Source: Desulfoprunum sp. | GTDB lineage: Bacteria; Desulfobacterota; Desulfobulbia; Desulfobulbales; Desulfocapsaceae | Length of the DNA stretch: 12,994 nucleotides | Reading direction: 5' to 3' | Assembly (NCBI GenBank): GCA_030696435.1 | Contig: JAUYSF010000194.1 | Location: 1 to 12,994, forward strand | Shown: positions 1 to 7,063 of the stretch, piece after piece | How the letters are laid out: each line of letters starts with the position of its first letter | Numbering within the stretch: the stretch's first letter is position 1 | Translations under genes and position numbers: made by a program | The notes under the pieces: model-generated | What the model was told of the DNA's origin: nothing | The model's input: the letters and a program-made list of their open reading frames with translations, nothing else | The model's database searches: none

Positions 1-390
1 CCACGCCCTCCCTTCGGGCTCACAGGATAATTCTATTCATGTTCGATGCTTCTGGCAAGAAGATCCTCACCCGGCATAAAAAGCCGTCATGGCCTGTATC
101 ACGAGCAATGCCGTATGGTCTTCCTCGAAGGCATATTTCCATATATACTCAGGCCAAGTTAAAGATCAATGTTTTCCGCTCCCTACCGCAATGAAAAAAG
201 GAACCTTCAGCGGTGGACAAACCATATAACCCGGTCTTTCTCCGTCCTTTCAGCTTGAGGCCTCTCGTTTTTCAAGCTGCAAGATGAAGAACCCGGAGAA
301 ATAAAATTTGACCCGTTAACAACCTCTCCTGTAAGATAAAATATAGCCCTGAAGATACAAGGCCCGATAGCATCTCTCCCGGCGGTCCCC
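1..390. other. Left intergenic region with no convincing gene
   Basis: I find no recognisable gene here. A plus-strand frame is open from about position 3 to 194, and a minus-strand frame reads 40 codons from 142 to 20. Neither has a good ribosome binding site or a sequence I recognise. A small CCC-TTC-GGG hairpin within GCCC...GGGC sits at about 6-19 but has no U-tract, so it is not a clear terminator. The right part holds the candidate promoter at 308-337 for the downstream gene. The left edge could be the tail of a gene or a repeat lying outside the window. Confidence 0.5.
308..337 (+). promoter_or_regulatory. Candidate sigma-70 promoter for the ODP-GGDEF gene
   Basis: TTGACC (308-313) is followed after 18 bp by TAAGAT (332-337). 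The -35 matches consensus at 5 of 6 positions and the -10 at 4 of 6. It would start transcription near 344, about 47 nt before the start codon at 391. Seen by eye only. Confidence 0.35.
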
Positions 391-2217
391 ATGAAACAAC
401 AGCAAACAACTTCAGAGACCTCCGACCACCACAAAAAACCCGTGCAGATTGCCGAAAGAATCTGGTGGGTCGGGCATGTCCTGCCGGACGATCCGTTCCA
501 GTGTCATGTCTATCTCATTGAAAACGGTGATCAGTCGGTACTCGTTGACCCCGGATCGATGCTGACCTTCAGGCATACCCTGGCTAAGATCGAACAGATA
601 CTCCCCTTCTCGCAGATCCGCTATTTCATCTGCCACCACCAAGACCCCGATATCACCAGCTGCCTGCCACTCATCGACCAGATCACCAATCGTCGCGATG
701 CCGTGATTCTCAGCCACTGGCGGGCTATCGCCCTGCTCAAACATCTTGGTCTGAGTATGCCCTTTGAATGTGTTGAAAAAATGGGCTGGCGCATTGATCT
801 CGGAAGCAGAGAACTCGAATTCATCTTCACGCCTTATCTGCATTTCCCGGGTGCTTTCTGCACCTTCGAACCTGCCACCGGAAGCCTTTTCTCCAGTGAT
901 CTCTTTGGCGGGTTCACCGAAAAATGGCAACTCTTCGCCGAGGATGGCACATACTTTGAGGCCATCCGCCCCTTCCATGAACATTACATGCCCTCTCGTG
1001 ATATTCTGTTCAGCTGCCTCTGCAATCTCGAAAAATATCCTCTTGAGCTCATAGCACCCCAGCACGGTTCGATCATCCCGAAAAAGCTTATCCCCTTTAT
1101 CATCAGCAAGCTCAAAACCATCGATTGCGGTCTCTTTCTGATGAGCCATACCAGCTCGGATGTCAGACAGTTAACGAAACTCAACGCCATTCTCCAAGCC
1201 TTTCTCCACTCGATGGCGACCTACAAGGATTTCAAAGAAATCGTCAAGACCTGTTTATCCCAGGTCCAACAGGTCTTGCCGATTTCCCATATCGATTTTC
1301 TGGCCCGACAGAACGACGACACTCTGATCTGCCTGACCTGCAATACTTCGAATGCCATTTCAACAACTGAAATCCCCTCGCAAATACTCAATATTTTCTC
1401 CAACAACGGGCATAACTGGGTCTACTGCCCGGAGCAGCAAATGTCCCGCCCCATGCCGGCAACAGATCCCCAGACATCCTCTCGACAGGATGAAGCAAAT
1501 AATCCATTGCACCTGAGCAACAATCTCATCATCCCCCTGGTTGAATCGGGCGGACACCGGGTTATCGGCATTGCTCTTCTGAAATTTGCCGACACCTTTA
1601 CCATAGACGAGGAGACCAAAAATCTCCTGGTGCAGCTGGCCGTACCGCTCAGCGTGGCGGTGGAAAGGGAGCTCATCTATCGAAGCCTCGAATTTGAGCG
1701 ACAGAAATACTACGAGCAATCTATTCGCGACCCCCTCACCCAGCTCTACACCCGCATCTACATGCACGAATCCGTTCGCCGTCTTCTGAATATTCACGAC
1801 CGCAACTCCTCAGCCGCAGTTGGCATCATCTCCCTTGATATCGACCACTTCAAAGCCGTTAACGACAATTTCGGTCATCAGGCTGGCGATGAGGTGCTGA
1901 AAGAATTTGCCGCCATTCTCATCCAGGAGACCCGGTCTGAGGATATTCAGGTGCGCCTGGGTGGCGAAGAATTCGCCGTCTTCATCGTCAATGACACCCC
2001 CCTTTTCGTCTTGGAAATCGCCGAGCGGATCAGACAGAGATTCAACCTCCTAAACCTTGACGGAGTCATGCAGGGATACCGCTTCAGCGTCAGTTGCGGC
2101 GCAATCATCCGAAAACAGCAGGAATCTCTCCAGGATGCCCTGCATCGCGCCGACACCACCCTTTATCGGGCAAAAAAGAACGGCCGGAATCAGGTCTGCA
2201 GCGACTTCCTCTCGTAA
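391..2217 (+). CDS. ODP-type di-iron MBL / GAF-like / GGDEF protein (putative oxygen- or redox-sensing diguanylate cyclase)
   Basis: This 608-residue protein has no signal peptide or membrane segment, so it should be cytoplasmic. Residues ~20-250 are a metallo-beta-lactamase fold of the flavodiiron/ODP type. Putative di-iron ligands are H83, D85 and D87 (in HHQDPDI), H151, D170 and H225. The spacing resembles the H-x-E-x-D ... H ... D ... H ligand set of flavodiiron proteins, but no flavodoxin domain follows. Residues ~255-430 look GAF-like, ending in a short helix. Residues ~440-605 are GGDEF, with RDPLT (446-450), the metal-binding D483, GGEEF (524-528) and an inhibitory-site RxxD (RSED, 515-518) exactly five residues earlier. 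It should therefore make cyclic di-GMP with product feedback, gated by O2 or redox state at the di-iron site; the gating is inference. No good Shine-Dalgarno precedes the ATG, but no better start is visible. Confidence 0.85.
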   Translation: MKQQQTTSETSDHHKKPVQIAERIWWVGHVLPDDPFQCHVYLIENGDQSVLVDPGSMLTFRHTLAKIEQILPFSQIRYFICHHQDPDITSCLPLIDQITNRRDAVILSHWRAIALLKHLGLSMPFECVEKMGWRIDLGSRELEFIFTPYLHFPGAFCTFEPATGSLFSSDLFGGFTEKWQLFAEDGTYFEAIRPFHEHYMPSRDILFSCLCNLEKYPLELIAPQHGSIIPKKLIPFIISKLKTIDCGLFLMSHTSSDVRQLTKLNAILQAFLHSMATYKDFKEIVKTCLSQVQQVLPISHIDFLARQNDDTLICLTCNTSNAISTTEIPSQILNIFSNNGHNWVYCPEQQMSRPMPATDPQTSSRQDEANNPLHLSNNLIIPLVESGGHRVIGIALLKFADTFTIDEETKNLLVQLAVPLSVAVERELIYRSLEFERQKYYEQSIRDPLTQLYTRIYMHESVRRLLNIHDRNSSAAVGIISLDIDHFKAVNDNFGHQAGDEVLKEFAAILIQETRSEDIQVRLGGEEFAVFIVNDTPLFVLEIAERIRQRFNLLNLDGVMQGYRFSVSCGAIIRKQQESLQDALHRADTTLYRAKKNGRNQVCSDFLS

Positions 2218-2289
2218 AGACTTCTCGTGCTCTCCGACAATACTCATCTCTCTGACAACTTGATCTTTCCCGGGAATGAGCAAAACCTA

Positions 2290-2317
2290 TTGCCAAATCC
2301 CCGGGCCGCCTTACAGT
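2290..2317 (+). promoter_or_regulatory. Weak candidate promoter for the aroK-ygbA-epimerase unit
   Basis: TTGCCA (2290-2295) and TACAGT (2312-2317) are 16 bp apart in the 165-177 bp gap before the kinase gene. Each hexamer matches consensus at about 4 of 6 positions. No terminator is visible after the preceding gene, so read-through from it is the alternative. Confidence 0.2.
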
Positions 2318-2394
2318 TTCAATGTTCCAGTTATCATTGAACAACGGCTTGCCAAGAAGATGCCTGATCACCCCTGGGCCACATGAGAATACCT

Positions 2395-2943
2395 ATGTCA
2401 AAAACAAAATCCAATATTGTCCTGATCGGCATGCCCGGCTCAGGCAAGAGCACGGTAGGAATCATCCTGGCTAAAATGACGGCGAAGAACTTTGTCGATA
2501 CCGATGTCCTCATCCAGCTCGCAGAAAATCGCACCCTGCAGGAGATAGTCAACGCTGAGGGCCATATGGTCCTGCGCTCGGTGGAGGAAAAGGTGCTGCT
2601 CGGCGTCAATTGTCGTGACCATGTTATCGCCACCGGCGGCAGTGCTGCTTACAGTGCGGCGGCCATGCGCCACCTGAAGGAAGAAGGGGTCTGTGTCTTT
2701 CTGCATGCTGATCTACCGGCGCTCAAAAAACGCATCCGCAATTACGAGACACGGGGGCTGGCCAAGAGACCGGATCAGAGTTTTCAGGATCTCTTTGATG
2801 AACGGCTGGGCCTCTACACCACCTATGCCGATATCACTATCGCCAGTTCTCATATGAGCCAGGAAGAGGTCTGTGCAGAGATAGTGGATCACCTTGCATC
2901 CCGGCCACCATACAGGCTGGAGACATCACCAGAGGCTGGTTGA
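2395..2943 (+). CDS. aroK: Shikimate kinase family protein
   Basis: Shikimate kinases phosphorylate the 3-OH of shikimate with ATP on the way to chorismate, in the cytoplasm. From the start used here (182 residues, normal for the family) I see a Walker A loop GMPGSGKST (12-20, K18), the FVDTD motif with D37 matching the shikimate-binding Asp, R61 in the expected LRSVEE context, a lid region with TRGLAKRP (R120, R125), and R137 in ERLGLY. The normally triple-glycine shikimate loop reads ATGGS (81-83), with Ser in place of the third Gly, so the substrate should be checked. I prefer the ATG at 2395, which has a GAG about 7 nt upstream; 2383 (four residues longer) is possible. The next gene starts 1 nt after the stop. 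In this organism chorismate also feeds the MqnA route encoded nearby. Confidence 0.8.
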   Translation: MSKTKSNIVLIGMPGSGKSTVGIILAKMTAKNFVDTDVLIQLAENRTLQEIVNAEGHMVLRSVEEKVLLGVNCRDHVIATGGSAAYSAAAMRHLKEEGVCVFLHADLPALKKRIRNYETRGLAKRPDQSFQDLFDERLGLYTTYADITIASSHMSQEEVCAEIVDHLASRPPYRLETSPEAG

Positions 2944-2944
2944 C

Positions 2945-3337
2945 ATGCCCCCCGGACTCCCTCCCCGACTGCAGAGTGAAAAGGCCGGTATTCGGGCCAT
3001 GGTTGCCATCTACTGCCGTGCGCATCATGCTTCCGGCCGGAAGGAGATGTGCCGTGACTGCCGGGAAGTGCTGGTTTACGCCGAAAGTCGTCTCGCCCAC
3101 TGCCCTTTTCAGGAAGACAAGCCGACCTGCGGCAACTGTACAGTACATCGTTACAAACCGGTTCTCCGGGAGCGGATTCGCCGCATTATGCGCTTTGCCG
3201 GCCCCAGGATGATCTGGCGCCACCCCTTGATGGCCATTCGCCACCTGATCGACAGCAGACGGCCGGCACCTGCACTTGGCGCTGCTCAATCCACCTCGTC
3301 ATCCTCCAGTAAAGACAGAAGAAGGAAACAATCATGA
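2945..3337 (+). CDS. YgbA/NosP family cysteine-rich protein (nitrous oxide-stimulated promoter family)
   Basis: This small cytoplasmic protein (130 residues from this start) carries the family pattern: YCRAHH near 23-28, CRDC at 36-39, LVYAESRL, CPF at 53-55, TCGNC at 61-65, and the MRFAGPRM plus HPLMAIRHL blocks at 82-101. The six cysteines (24, 36, 39, 53, 62, 65) suggest metal or Fe-S binding; that is inference. In Enterobacteria, ygbA is linked to recovery from nitrosative stress, but the biochemical role is unknown. I recall the family motif as VHCYKP; here it is VHRYKP, so one usual cysteine is missing. The C-terminal ~20 residues are a Ser/Lys/Arg-rich tail. The start at 2945 has AGAGG 9 nt upstream and lies 1 nt after the kinase stop; an upstream in-frame ATG at 2894 would overlap the kinase by 50 nt. 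The stop overlaps the next start as ATGA. Confidence 0.8.
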   Translation: MPPGLPPRLQSEKAGIRAMVAIYCRAHHASGRKEMCRDCREVLVYAESRLAHCPFQEDKPTCGNCTVHRYKPVLRERIRRIMRFAGPRMIWRHPLMAIRHLIDSRRPAPALGAAQSTSSSSSKDRRRKQS

Positions 3338-4230
3338 AAACACTTATCACCGGGGCATCAGGACTTGTGGGCAGCGCCCTCGTTGAATCTCTGTTTAAAA
3401 AAGGTCATACCATCCGCTGTCTGCAGCGCAATAAAGCGAGAGACGAGAATATGATATGGGACACCGGTGCGCTGCACACCGACAGGAGTGATCAGGCAGC
3501 CTTTGATGTGGTTATACATCTGGCAGGTGAAAACGTCGCCGGCGGCAGGTGGGATGCGGCGCGCAAGGAGAGGATCCTCAGGAGCCGGGTGGACGGCACG
3601 AGGCAGCTGGTCGACTATATCAGTCAACCGCAGAACAAGCCGAAGGTGTTTCTCTGCGCCTCGGCGACGGGCTACTACGGCGATTGCGGCAGCAGAGACG
3701 TCGACGAGCGTTCACCTCAGGGCTCGGGTTTTCTCGCCGAGGTCTGTCGGCAATGGGAGGCGGAGGCGGCACGGGCCGAGCAGGCCGGGATCCGGGTGGT
3801 TAAACTGCGTTTTGGCATGATACTGAGTCCCAAAGGAGGTGCGCTGCACAAGATGCTGGCGCCCTTCAAGGCGGGGCTGGGTGGTGTTGTCGGCAGCGGG
3901 GAACAGTTCATCAGCTGGACGGCCATGAAAGATCTGACCGCGATCGTGCACTTTCTCATTGAACAGAACTCGGCAAGCGGCCCCTACAACGTCATCTCGC
4001 CCACACCGGTGACCAACAGGGCTTTTACCAAGACCTTGGGTGAAGTCCTTGGCAAGCCGACATTTCTGCCGGTGCCGGCCTTTCTGGTGCGTCTCATATT
4101 TGGTGAGATGGCCGGGGAGATGCTACTGAGTAGCTGCAAGGCCATGCCGACCCGACTGCTTGAGGCCGGCTACCGTTTTCAGGAAGAGGATCTCCGCCAC
4201 ACCCTGGTCTCCTGCATACTCGCTCAATAA
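3334..4230 (+). CDS. TIGR01777 family NAD(P)-binding epimerase (YfcH/SulA-like extended SDR)
   Basis: This 298-residue protein has the usual full length for the family. It begins with a Rossmann nucleotide-binding motif GASGLVGS (G7, G10, G13). HLAGENVAGGRW (62-73) and SATGYYGD (110-117) are family-typical, with a Tyr pair at 114-115 in the place of the SDR active site. VVKLRFGMILSPKGG follows, and a C-terminal DUF1731-like segment (~245-298) is present. These proteins are related to nucleotide-sugar epimerases and to a cell-division inhibitor in cyanobacteria, but the substrate is unknown. The ATG overlaps the stop of the preceding YgbA-like gene by 4 nt and has AAGGAAAC upstream, so translational coupling is likely. 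It is the last gene of its unit and converges on purC across a structured intergenic element. Confidence 0.88.
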   Translation: MKTLITGASGLVGSALVESLFKKGHTIRCLQRNKARDENMIWDTGALHTDRSDQAAFDVVIHLAGENVAGGRWDAARKERILRSRVDGTRQLVDYISQPQNKPKVFLCASATGYYGDCGSRDVDERSPQGSGFLAEVCRQWEAEAARAEQAGIRVVKLRFGMILSPKGGALHKMLAPFKAGLGGVVGSGEQFISWTAMKDLTAIVHFLIEQNSASGPYNVISPTPVTNRAFTKTLGEVLGKPTFLPVPAFLVRLIFGEMAGEMLLSSCKAMPTRLLEAGYRFQEEDLRHTLVSCILAQ

Positions 4231-4353
4231 TTCCACTTCTGAATCAAACGATAACTTTGTCGGCTACGCTGTGCGGCTCCTCGCCGTACTCAATGTACTG
4301 TCTCGTCGCTGCTCGCTTGCCTTCGCGTTCTCATTTTGATTTAGAACCGGAAT
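4230..4353. repeat. 124-bp intergenic element with 19-nt terminal inverted repeats (probable dispersed repeat)
   Basis: The left arm (4230-4248) and right arm (4335-4353) are inverted copies matching at 16 of 19 positions. One mismatch is a G:U in RNA, so 17 pairs form, with a 2x2 internal loop. The core is GC-rich with small nested palindromes, for example GTAC-TCAAT-GTAC and CGGC-TCCTC-GCCG. It lies exactly between two convergent genes and its left arm starts on the last base of the epimerase stop codon. I recognise the style of core sequence as one that recurs between genes in Desulfobacterota genomes, but only from memory. It could act as a bidirectional terminator or be a MITE/REP-like element. 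No transposase is present. Confidence 0.6.
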
Positions 4354-4375
4354 AAGGCCCAGGGCAGGATAGAGA

Positions 4376-5272
4376 CTACTTTCCCGTAAGCCGATCCAGG
4401 GCCTCTTGATATCGAGACCGGGTCTTCGCCACTATCTCGGCAGGCAAGGGTGGAGGCGGTGGAGACTTGTCCCAGTCAAGGGAAGAGAGATAATCCCGGA
4501 GATACTGTTTGTCATAGCTCGGCTGGCCCTCGCCGGGTGAATATCGGTCAAGGGGCCAAAACCTCGACGAATCCGGGGTGAGAACCTCATCGATAAGAAT
4601 CAGTTTATCCCCCAACAGGCCGAGTTCAAATTTGGTATCGGCGATGATGATGCCTTTCGTCAGGGCATAATCGGCCGCCCGCTGATAGAGACTGATGCTT
4701 ATTCGAGCAATTTCGTGGGCCAAGCCGGCCCCGACGATCCTCTCCATGTCCTGAACAGAAATGTTCTCGTCATGGGTACCGAGTTCGGCCTTGGTGGATG
4801 GGGTAAAGAGTGGCTGCGGGAATTTATCTGATTCCTGCATACCGGCTGGCAGAGAGAAACCACAGACGTTCGTGTCCTTTGTATAGGCGCTCCAGAAGCT
4901 GCCGGAAAGATAGCCCCTGACGATACATTCAATGGAGAGGGGGCGGGTCTTCTTCACCAGCATCGAGCGGCCCCTGAGTTGATCAGCATAGGGCTGACAG
5001 GACATCGGATACTCCTCGACATTGGCAGTAATGAGGTGGTTTTCAACGATATCTCCCAGCAGATCAAACCAGAACAGAGAAAGCTGAGTCAGGATGGCTC
5101 CCTTGCCGGGAATGGCATCATCCATCACCACATCGTAGGCGGAGATCCTGTCGGTGGCCACCATGAGCAGCTTGTCATCGTGCCCCGGCAGGGCATACAT
5201 ATCCCTGACCTTGCCCCGGTGCACAAGGGTGAGATCGGCAAAATTCGTTGTCGTTACAGTCATCCCAGTCAT
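4376..5272 (-). CDS. purC: Phosphoribosylaminoimidazole-succinocarboxamide synthase (SAICAR synthetase)
   Basis: PurC joins aspartate to CAIR using ATP in purine synthesis, in the cytoplasm. The 298 residues match the longer bacterial/yeast-like PurC class. Family motifs are clear: HRGKVRDMY (18-26), SAYDVVMDDAIPGKG, ECIVRGYLSGS, DTKFELGL, and LIDEVLTPDSSRFWP, which carry the ATP- and substrate-binding residues. The start ATG overlaps the TAA of the DUF3108 gene by one base (TAATG), with GGAGGGG about 8 nt upstream; an ATG three codons inside is the only close alternative. It is the last gene of the minus-strand menaquinone operon and converges on the plus-strand epimerase. A purine gene downstream of mqn genes may be incidental. 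Confidence 0.95.
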   Translation of the reverse strand: MTGMTVTTTNFADLTLVHRGKVRDMYALPGHDDKLLMVATDRISAYDVVMDDAIPGKGAILTQLSLFWFDLLGDIVENHLITANVEEYPMSCQPYADQLRGRSMLVKKTRPLSIECIVRGYLSGSFWSAYTKDTNVCGFSLPAGMQESDKFPQPLFTPSTKAELGTHDENISVQDMERIVGAGLAHEIARISISLYQRAADYALTKGIIIADTKFELGLLGDKLILIDEVLTPDSSRFWPLDRYSPGEGQPSYDKQYLRDYLSSLDWDKSPPPPPLPAEIVAKTRSRYQEALDRLTGK

Positions 5273-6201
5273 TATTTATTCCCCTCCGGATTATTTACCC
5301 CAGTTGTCGGCAGAGCAGCTTCCCTTGCCTGGACAGCATTCTTGTTCTTTTTTTCAATTTTGATAGCTCCATCATATCTCTGACAGGCTGGATTGACATA
5401 GGAGATAAGCTCGCAGGTAAGTGACCCGATCATCAGCTTGGAGTTAATGCGTACAGGTACTCTGCATTCATCGTTGGTGTACCAGATTACTGTATCGCCG
5501 TTTTTATCATAGAGCCCCTTAAATTCCAGGATGGGCATGACCTTCATGGTTTCCACCACCCCAAGAATTGTCTTTTCGAGTTTCTCGCGGCCTACGACCT
5601 GAACCTTGACCTCATTGCGTTTCTTGTCGGCAAAGGTCGGCACAATAAATGATTTCCCGATCGTAAAGGGCATAACCCTGCTGCTGAAAAAGGCTGAAAA
5701 CTCATTGTGGGTTGGCCCTTCAATGGCATACTCAACTGGAGGCTCGGCGTTCTTTCGGTAAATGATCTTCTTGCCGACCTGGGAATACTTCGTCATGCGG
5801 TATGCCTGATAGTTATAGCCCTCTTTTTGTCGCACCTCATAATGAGAAGGCAGACGATCCTTCCCCCTGACAGTCGTCACATGGGCATCCCTGACAGGAT
5901 AAATGCCATGGATCGCGCCATTTTCGGTGGTTATCAGGGCCTTGATCTGATACGTCTCCTTTCGACCACGCAAACGCCTTATTTCCAAAGTCATTTCACC
6001 GATCTTGACACCTCCCGTCCAGAAAATGTCATAGCGCATCACTTCGCCGTCGGTGTTGGCCGTTTGCAAGAGCAGCGGATCAATCACGCCGTAGGGCACA
6101 GTTGACTGTTGCCCAATCGGTGGACTTTCGACTGCCAGAGAGACAACCGGCAGGAAAGAGGAGAAGAACAGTAAAATCAGGAGTACTTTTCTCTTCAGCA
6201 T
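5272..6201 (-). CDS. DUF3108 domain-containing exported protein
   Basis: The 309-residue protein starts with a clear Sec signal peptide: LKRK, then a hydrophobic stretch at ~6-20, with likely cleavage after SLA at ~23. It should be periplasmic or outer-membrane attached. The mature part is beta-rich and fits DUF3108: YDIFWTGGVKIGEMTLEI (57-74), a Lys-rich KVQVVGREKL block, and VIWYTNDECRVPVRI (238-252) followed by IGSLTCEL. The C-terminus is a charged low-complexity tail. The molecular function of the family is unknown. GGAGGG lies 6 nt before the ATG. It starts 1 nt after the ubiA stop and overlaps purC by 1 nt, so it is co-transcribed with menaquinone genes; that does not show that it works in the pathway. 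Confidence 0.85.
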   Translation of the reverse strand: MLKRKVLLILLFFSSFLPVVSLAVESPPIGQQSTVPYGVIDPLLLQTANTDGEVMRYDIFWTGGVKIGEMTLEIRRLRGRKETYQIKALITTENGAIHGIYPVRDAHVTTVRGKDRLPSHYEVRQKEGYNYQAYRMTKYSQVGKKIIYRKNAEPPVEYAIEGPTHNEFSAFFSSRVMPFTIGKSFIVPTFADKKRNEVKVQVVGREKLEKTILGVVETMKVMPILEFKGLYDKNGDTVIWYTNDECRVPVRINSKLMIGSLTCELISYVNPACQRYDGAIKIEKKNKNAVQAREAALPTTGVNNPEGNK

Positions 6202-6202
6202 C

Positions 6203-7063
6203 TCAACCCTCCATTGTCAGCAAAGACAACCAGGTGGCAACAAAGATGGTCAGGCTGATAAAGCCGTTCATCGAAAAAAAAGAGGCCTGAATTCGAGAAA
6301 GGTCGCGGGGATTGACGATCAGGTGCTGATAAAAGAGGGCCCCGGCGGTCAGGATCAGACCGATATAGTACCAGTAATTAAGATGGGACTGTAGCCCTGT
6401 GAGGGTGAAAAAGAAGAAGGCCAGGATATGAAAGCAGACCGCCAGGCGGAAGGCGTTTTTTCGGCCAAGCCGTGAAGGCAGAGAGTGCAGACCGGATTGC
6501 CGGTCAAAATCGGCATCCAAACAGGCATAAATCGTATCGAAACCAGCCACCCAGAACAGCACTCCCAGCGAGAGTGCAAGGGGAAATCCCGTAAAGCTGC
6601 CGGACACCGCAACCCAGCCGCCAAGCGGAGAGAAGGCCAAGGCCACACCAAGAATGAGATGACACAGGGCGGTGAACCTCTTGGTGTAGGAATAGATGAG
6701 AGTCAAGGCCAGGGCGAGAGGTGCTAAGCTAAGGGTCAGGGTGTTGAGTTGGTAACAGGCCAAGAAAAAGAGCACGGCCGAGATGAACACCATGGCCCAG
6801 GCCTCTGCCATCCGGACCTCTCCAGCCGGAATAGCCCGGTTTGCGGTGCGGGGATTGGCCCGGTCAAAGCGCCAGTCGACAATCCTGTTGAAACCCATGG
6901 CGCAGGTCCTGGCCCCGACCATCGCCAGGATAACCCAGAGGATCACCCGCAGATCAGGCAAACCTCTGGCGGCCAAAAATGCCCCGGTAAAGGCAAAGGG
7001 CATAGCGAAGACGGTCAGTTTGAACTTGATCATCTCAAGCAGAATGGCGATTTTTTTCAGCAT
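6203..7063 (-). CDS. ubiA: UbiA-family prenyltransferase (menaquinone MqnP-like)
   Basis: This 286-residue integral membrane protein has about eight or nine hydrophobic segments. UbiA-family enzymes transfer a polyprenyl chain from its diphosphate to an aromatic acceptor, with Mg2+ held by two Asp-rich motifs. Both are present: NRIVDWRFDRANPRT (59-73) and DTIYACLDADFD (176-187) followed by SLPSRLG. The family label is often 4-hydroxybenzoate octaprenyltransferase. Because it sits between mqnA/mqnC/mqnE and ubiX, the likely acceptor here is 1,4-dihydroxy-6-naphthoate, making it functionally MqnP; that assignment is inference from context. The ATG overlaps the end of ubiX by 7 nt in a different frame, implying coupling. 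Confidence 0.9.
   Translation of the reverse strand: MLKKIAILLEMIKFKLTVFAMPFAFTGAFLAARGLPDLRVILWVILAMVGARTCAMGFNRIVDWRFDRANPRTANRAIPAGEVRMAEAWAMVFISAVLFFLACYQLNTLTLSLAPLALALTLIYSYTKRFTALCHLILGVALAFSPLGGWVAVSGSFTGFPLALSLGVLFWVAGFDTIYACLDADFDRQSGLHSLPSRLGRKNAFRLAVCFHILAFFFFTLTGLQSHLNYWYYIGLILTAGALFYQHLIVNPRDLSRIQASFFSMNGFISLTIFVATWLSLLTMEG

Noticed and set aside
1..23. GCCC...GGGC hairpin as a terminator of an upstream gene
   Set aside because: The stem is short and no U-tract follows on either strand.
207..434. 75-codon minus-strand frame at the start of the ODP-GGDEF gene
   Set aside because: No family resemblance, composition unlike a protein, and it overlaps the candidate promoter and start of a well-supported gene.
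412..1149. Long minus-strand frame (245 codons) opposite the ODP-GGDEF gene
   Set aside because: It lies wholly antisense to a gene with clear domains, has no recognisable motif, and is what codon bias in the sense gene would produce.
2105..2371. Minus-strand frame across the end of the GGDEF gene as a separate small gene
   Set aside because: Arg/Gly-rich shadow translation with no RBS; it overlaps the GGDEF coding region.
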